A stretch of 13,136 nt of DNA from Amoebophrya sp. AT5.2. Lineage: Eukaryota; Sar; Dinophyceae; Syndiniales; Amoebophryaceae. Shown one piece after another: positions 8,901 to 13,136 of the stretch. A program made the position numbers and the translations under genes. How positions within the stretch are numbered: the stretch's first letter is position 1; each line of letters begins with the position of its first letter. Below the pieces are notes generated by a model. That model had not been told where the DNA came from and did no database searches. It saw only the letters and a list, made by a program, of their open reading frames with translations. The stretch spans positions 1 through 13,136 of the forward strand of contig RXOD01005629.1 in NCBI GenBank assembly GCA_005223375.1, in the 5' to 3' direction.

Positions 8901-9946
8901 TCGAGCGGCACGTCGCACTCCCCTGGCGGCAGTCTCAGTGGGCTGCAAATGCGGCGCGCTCCACTTCCTGCGTCGTCAGTCTCGGCCGCCGCTCCTGTCC
9001 CTGCTCCGACATCGTTGTCTGTGAAAATCGACGCTGTCACGTCGAGCCAGGGGCTTCTCAAATCATAATCAACACCGATTTGGCTCGACGAATCGCTCTC
9101 CCCGAATTCCTCTCCGACTAGTTCCATGCTGTCGGGGGAGGCAGACGAAGCACTGGGTTTAGACGGCACTCGCAGAAGCTCCTGGCCCGTGGGCGACGGT
9201 GGCACACTTGACGGGCTACGGCCATCGCCACTGGCTGCGCTTCCGGTTCCGACGGTCGTGGAATTATTGTCGTCGCGGTGACGGTCCTGAGTGTCCTGGT
9301 GGGTGTGGACACCACGTTCTTTCACCCACCACCAGTCCACGTGCGGCGGCTTCGCTGCTTCGAGCTCTTCGTCGGAAAGTACCGAAAAGTCATCGTCATC
9401 CAGGGCCCGAGGAGAAGTTGCTGTCGCACCCCCGTCCTGCGACGCTCGCGACCCAAGGTCTTCATACGTGCTCGACAAGGAAAAGAACTGCGGACCCCCC
9501 GCGCCCCCAGCTGCCGTACTCGAGGACTCCTCTGGCTGTCCCGCGTGGGGCGCAACTGCATCGGAAGCGGCGGAAGGAGTCAGAGGCAGGGGGGGGGTCA
9601 CCCAACCCAAAAACGAGTCCAAAATCTCGCGAAACCAGGGCGGTAACTCCACTGAACTGAACTGAGGCACTGGCACCACGGTCGGTTCTACGATGCGTTC
9701 GGAAGGAGAGGAAGGCTCGGAGTCCGAACCACCCCAGTCGCCCCAGCCGTCGTCAGGCGTGTAGCCGAGAAACGCTCGCCGCCCGGGAGTCGTGGGCCAA
9801 TTGTCCCCGAGAAAGGCTTGCGGCCCTCGGGTCGTGGCCCACGTGTCGGTCGTGTACAAATCATAGGGGCGGTCGGTCCACGTGTTCGCCGCGCGGGCCG
9901 TTCGCGGTGAGTAAGCGGCAAGCAAGATGCAAGCACCACACCGCAT
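5987..9946 (-). CDS. TBC-domain Rab GTPase-activating protein, two exons (9946-6586 and 6369-5987), about 1247 aa
   Basis: The protein should speed GTP hydrolysis on a Rab GTPase in membrane traffic. Exon 1 (ATG 9946, in-frame TAG upstream) encodes about 580 mostly disordered residues rich in Ser, Asp and Gly, with a poly-Ser/Thr run near 685-720. The TBC core follows. The arginine-finger motif MQVDIRRT places R742 in the IxxDxxR position (Met for Ile), and the glutamine finger YTQGM places Q820, followed by an EEEAYFWLLLYF helix. Both catalytic residues are present, so it is probably active. An insert of about 85 residues (roughly 860-945) interrupts the domain. Conserved-looking C-terminal helices (FFSAFTQILPASVCRMVYDQ) end near 1115. 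The frame alone stops at 6571-6569. A GTAGTA donor after CAC-G at 6586 is in phase with AG acceptors at 6370 or 6355, leading into a frame ending at 5987 that contains no ATG and so is best read as the last exon (127 residues, Ala/Leu-rich). The TBC call is strong; the exon 2 join is inferred. Confidence 0.8.
6370..6585 (-). other. Inferred 216-nt intron of the TBC gene
   Basis: The donor GTAGTACTTTTAAG starts at 6585 after phase-1 CAC-G. The acceptor CTGCACACACAG ends at 6370, after a T/C-rich tract. A second acceptor, CCTGCAG, ends at 6355, also in phase, giving 231 nt. Between the ends lies a 31-nt hairpin at 6488-6518. An alternative is a 31-nt intron (6585-6555, acceptor ATTGCAG), which gives a short hydrophobic tail (VFFWYVLLVVF) and a stop at 6522-6520, leaving the 3' frame orphaned. 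I prefer the longer intron because it explains both frames. Confidence 0.5.
6488..6518. repeat. Near-perfect 31-nt hairpin inside the inferred TBC intron
   Basis: CGTCGC-GTCCCTAG (6488-6501) pairs with CTAGGGAC-GCGACG (6504-6511 and 6513-6518). Fourteen pairs form around a two-base CC loop, with one bulged G at 6512. It is the strongest short palindrome seen outside coding sequence in the window. Confidence 0.7.
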
Positions 9947-10647
9947 GCCGGGGCGGATGCGTCCTCGCGCGGGACTCGAAAAATGAAAAAAGAACTAGCA
10001 ACTCGTTTATTCCAATGAATGGTTGAACGACCGGGGCATTCTCTGAGGGCTCGAAGGCAGGAAGCTAGCTACTTATGTGGCAATGATGGATCCTGCAACG
10101 AACGACTGCAACATATTAAACTTCACACAGGTGGAGGTGCCGCGCATATACTGGTCTGTGATCCGCCTGTCTGGGCACGCAGATGATCATGAACGCGTGA
10201 CGCGGAATTGGAACCCGAACAACTATCTGACATTGTCTCCTTTCGCTGTCTTGCGGGCTTCAACAGAAGCGCTCTCATCTTGGCTGTGTTCTTGGATGAT
10301 TGTAGAGAGGTCATATAGGCCGCTATTTTACACGATGGCATGAAATGCTTCGCGCAGTGCGCAAAGGCGTGCGTTTATGTTCCTCTTCGTCTTCGACGTT
10401 TACCCCCCACTAAGAATGCGCGTCGCTCTCGCCTTCTCAAACGGTAGCGTACAGAACTAATGACAAGTCTGTGCATGTAGGTTTACTGGACGTCTTCAAC
10501 ATCATGCGAAATCAAACTCGTGCCTCGTCGCCTCCAAAACAAAAATGCTGGCTGCGCCTGAAAGTTGCTGCAACGCGGCTTCTAAAAAACATTCAACATG
10601 CTAGTCCTTTAGATAGAATCCACCAAAAAAAAAATCACAGATAATCA
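9947..10647. other. Intergenic region between the kinase stop and the TBC gene start
   Basis: About 700 bases, AT-richer than the genes. On the minus strand a run of ten T (10634-10625) lies 13 bases after the kinase stop and may belong to its 3' end. A minus frame at 10341-10123 (72 codons, ATG start, Ser/Lys-rich) and a plus frame at 10077-10343 (GTG start; ATG at 10083) overlap each other and show no family. I call neither a gene. GTTGCTGCAAC (10563-10573) is a short palindrome of no clear meaning. No tRNA or snRNA was recognised. Confidence 0.5.
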
Positions 10648-12737
10648 CTACACCACCGCGTTTAGCCACGCGTCGTCCATGACTTCTTCCATGCTCCACC
10701 TCTTCTCCGGATCCACCGCCAACAGCCCTTCGCACAGCAGTCTGCGCAGCGCCCCGGTTCGCTCGACGCCCTGCGCGTCCAGGAAGTCCGCCAACTTTTC
10801 CACGCCACCGTTCGCGACTTCGCTGTGCACTTCCAGCACGTCCTCCTTATTGCACACGACTTCCCGGAAGCGGTGGCTGCTGGCGAAGCCGCCGCGCGCG
10901 TTCCCCAGAAACCGCATCTTGAACAGCACCACGCCCGCCGCGTAGAGATCCACCTTCGTCACGTCGATCTTCGAGGACGGACGATGCCGCATCTTGCGCC
11001 ACTGCAGCTCCGGCGCCCTGTACTGCCGCGTGCCCAGCGGGACGCGGTCGGCGCGCACGAACCTGTCTTCGTCGAAGGGAAGCGAGAGCCCGAAGTCAAT
11101 GATCTTCAGCAGGAACGGCGGCTTCGCGGAACGCGCGTGCGAAAGAATCTTCCAGTCGTGCTGGCGGTGGCGAGCAGGGAGTCCACTACCCGGAGGGGGC
11201 GCGTCTGCGGTCGGGGCACCGTTTGCTGGCCCGCGCGCCTGCCGGGGAGCTGCGTTTGGATTCGCATTCGCGCCGTCCACCAGCAGCAAGCAGTCCTCGA
11301 CGTACCCTTTTCTGTCCAGGTACACCTGCGGCACCTCCGCAACCATCAGATTCTCGAGCTTGATGTCGAGGTGCGCCACTTTCAGTTCCTCGTGCAGATG
11401 GTGCAGCCCGCGGAGCAGCTGCGAGAAAAGCTCGCGCACGATGGCCTCGGAAGCCAGGTTGCTGAGAAGTACCGAACTCCCCTTCGCGTTGTGGATACTA
11501 CCGCTCGTGCTCCTGCGCAGCAATTTTTTGTTCGCGGCCTTTCTGATGTTGAAGTCCGACTCGCCGCCCGCCTGCACCGCCTCAAGGTTGTCGGCCTTGC
11601 ACCGCTGCAGGATGCCGTCGAAAAAGTTCGAAAGGTCGAACTTCAGCAGTCCGAGTGCCAAGTACCTCTGCAGCCCGAAGTCGAAGCTGCCGTAGAAAGT
11701 CACCACGTTGGCGTGCGGGCGCGCGCGGATCTTCCGCAGAATCTCCAAGTTGCGCTGCTCCAGCTGTGCGGACAGTTGGGCGCGCGCGTCGAGCGCGTTA
11801 CAAACACCCAGATGGTCCTGCTTCTTGCCACGATGATCTATTTCCGGCGCGGTACCACAACCACTACTACTTGTTGTACTCCCCGCTGGCCGCGCAGAGC
11901 TGCTGCCGTCCGTCGCGCAAAGAAATCGCAGCAACGGGCCCCAGCAACCGGAATCAAGAAACGAGATCGCTGCCAGCTTGCTGCATCGCTCTGCCGGCTT
12001 CTTCGGTTGCTCCCGTGGCCCTCGCCGTTCGCCGTGCTCGAGATCGGGCATGGGGCCGAGCAGCCTGCGGTGCGGATTTCAATAAGTACGCGACGCACAC
12101 AACTTGCTGCGCTCGATCTAGAGGAAAAGTCTAGAGGTACTAGAGCATCACAAAAGCGCAACGGTGCGTACGTCGGGTTCGGGTCTGCGCGCTGCGTCAC
12201 TTTGATTGCGATTTCTTCGAAGTAGCGATGAAAGTGGCTGTTCGTGCCCAACAGGCTTGGCGGGCAGCTCGCTCTCCGCCGTTTTGCGCGGGGCGTGCTG
12301 CTACCCACCTTTTTCGCGTCGTCTTCCAGGTTGCCGTCGGTCTTTTCCTGGTTTTTCCCCCCGACAACCGCCTCCACCGGGTCTGTCGCAATCTTGCCTC
12401 CTTTCAGCTCCACGTCGGGCGCGCGCCGCTTCGCCCCACCTCCGCGTTCCCGTGCGTAGAAGCGCGCCAGACTTTGCACGCCCAGAGTCCGCGCGGCTTG
12501 CGAGTTTGCCGGCCTCTTGCCGGCGCGGCGTCGAAAGCCGAGCAACACCTCCGCGAAACCCCCCTCCCCGAGCTTCTTACGGGCCAAGTTGCAAAACGGA
12601 AGCTCTGCCGGCTGCTTCTCGCTGGTTAAGAGCGCCTTCGAAATGCTCTTGGTCTCTGGACAGATCTTCAAACGCGTGGCGGGAGGACCCCGTGGTATTG
12701 GCGCGGCCACGCAGCTCGAAACTCCGCCGTCGGTCAT
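10648..12737 (-). CDS. Serine/threonine protein kinase with large inserts, two exons (12737-11871 and 11817-10648), about 678 aa
   Basis: The start is ATG 12737, first after an in-frame TAG. The Gly loop GEGGFAEV is at 57-64 and the ATP-anchoring lysine is K179 in EIAIKV; about 100 basic residues separate them. In the second frame the alpha-C region is QLEQRNLEILRKI followed by HANVVTFYGSF. The catalytic loop HLDIKLEN has D440, K442 and N445. The Mg-binding motif is DFG 530-532, APE is 557-559, and the C-lobe ends LLAVDPEKRWSMEEVMDDAWL. HLD replaces HRD. Aligned on the helix that follows, the alpha-C Glu position holds N312. Inserts lie between beta2 and beta3, between beta3 and alpha-C, before alpha-E (with an LRRSTSGS site) and between N445 and DFG (about 70 residues longer than usual). 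The C-lobe resembles the CAMK-like group, but I assign no subfamily. The two frames overlap at 12051-11838, so an intron or frameshift must join them; the 53-nt intron used here is a model. Confidence 0.8.
11818..11870 (-). other. Inferred 53-nt intron joining the kinase frames
   Basis: The N-terminal kinase frame runs open to CAA-CAA at 11871 and then meets GTAGTAGTGG (11870). Its stop (TAG 11840-11838) would lie inside the intron. The acceptor AAGAAGCAG ends at 11818 and leads in phase 0 into GAC-CAT-CTG of the C-terminal frame. The donor GTAGTA matches that inferred for the TBC gene. Alternatives include the donor GTGACG at 12200 straight to 11818 (383 nt, which would delete the beta3-alphaC insert) and a 77-nt excision between two CGATCTCG copies. 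Confidence 0.4.
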
Positions 12738-13136
12738 TGCGTCACGCTGCGGTCTGGAGCGCTAATGTGGGCCACGGCCGCTCTCTTGCTACGTGTAGTT
12801 TTCGTTTGTTCTTCGCGCTAGCAGAACTTGCATGGCACGACGAGGCAGCAGCGGTGCCGTGGTTGGGGTCGCTCCTCTTGGTGTCGCTCGTCGGACAGGG
12901 GCGGGCACCGTGGCCGGGGCCTGCCAAGCGAAGAACAGCCGGCGGCAAGCAGCGCAAAGCGAAGCGGGCAGCGGATGTTCTGCACGCAAAGCGCAAAGCG
13001 AAGCCGACGGCAAGCACTCGGAGCAGTGCGGTAAAACGATGCTGAAGCAGCGCACAAACGGCGGGCGGCGCGGAAGCCGGGCCAGCGGGACTTGCAAATT
13101 TCTGGAGCGCTTGCGACACGCGACAGAAAAGAGGGC
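12738..13136. other. 5' flank of the kinase gene
   Basis: This region is GC-rich and open in several frames. The longest, minus 13119-12742, reads as Ala/Arg/Pro-rich and shows no domain, so I treat it as composition-driven. Apart from short direct repeats at 12938-13016 I see nothing functional. Confidence 0.4.
12938..13016. repeat. Short interspersed direct repeats upstream of the kinase
   Basis: GCGCAAAGCGAAGC occurs at 12952-12965 and 12991-13004. GCCGGCGGCAAGCA (12938-12951) recurs with one change as GCCGACGGCAAGCA (13003-13016). The two units appear in opposite order around a unique centre at 12966-12990, all in the same orientation. This looks like a decayed local duplication; no role is evident. 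Confidence 0.55.

Noticed and set aside
10077..10343. 88-codon plus-strand frame and overlapping 72-codon minus frame (10123-10341)
   Set aside because: Both are short, overlap each other, have no motif, and lie in AT-richer intergenic DNA.
10825..12225. 466-codon plus-strand open frame
   Set aside because: Antisense to the kinase catalytic domain, whose motifs clearly set the coding strand.
12742..13119. 125-codon minus-strand frame upstream of the kinase
   Set aside because: It is Ala/Arg/Pro/Cys-rich, driven by GC-rich repeats, with no domain and no clear link to the kinase start.

Overview
The window is nuclear DNA of a GC-rich protist. Long coding frames are interrupted by short GT-AG introns, ATG starts are followed by eukaryotic domains (Rab-GAP TBC, Ser/Thr protein kinase, EGF), and there are no Shine-Dalgarno-spaced operons. 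Every well-supported gene lies on the minus strand, head to tail, with intergenic gaps of roughly 40 to 800 bases. This one-way order, the secreted EGF protein and the insert-rich kinase fit an alveolate, perhaps the dinoflagellate/syndinian lineage. That placement is inference: no rRNA, tRNA or spliced-leader gene was seen.

In the direction of transcription (high to low coordinates): (1) 13136-12738 is a 5' flank with short GC-rich direct repeats. (2) 12737-10648 is a Ser/Thr protein kinase in two frames, best joined by a 53-nt intron at 11870-11818. It has large inserts in the catalytic domain and Asn at the expected alpha-C Glu position. (3) 10647-9947 is intergenic. (4) 9946-5987 is a TBC-domain Rab GTPase-activating protein: a long disordered N-terminus, a TBC domain with both catalytic fingers, then a C-terminal exon joined across a 216-nt intron that holds a strong hairpin. 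The exon join is inferred from matching phase and from the lack of any ATG in the last exon frame. (5) 5986-5181 is an AT-richer intergenic stretch with two overlapping hairpins just past the TBC stop and a doubtful plus-strand frame carrying a perfect C2HC-finger spacing. (6) 5180-3354 is a secreted EGF-domain protein with one 66-nt intron. (7) 3313-2999 is a small doubtful frame. (8) 2998-2500 is intergenic. (9) 2499 to beyond base 1 is an open frame of 833 codons without a stop, the 5' part of a large protein that I do not recognise.

No shared pathway links the genes. The kinase and Rab-GAP suggest signalling and membrane traffic, and the EGF protein is probably secreted or surface-exposed, but nothing in the sequence shows that they work together. 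No mobile element, CRISPR array, tRNA or rRNA was found. The most notable signals are the shared GTAG 5' splice sites, the CAG/GTAAGT motif abutting an acceptor, the hairpin inside the TBC intron and the unusual kinase core.
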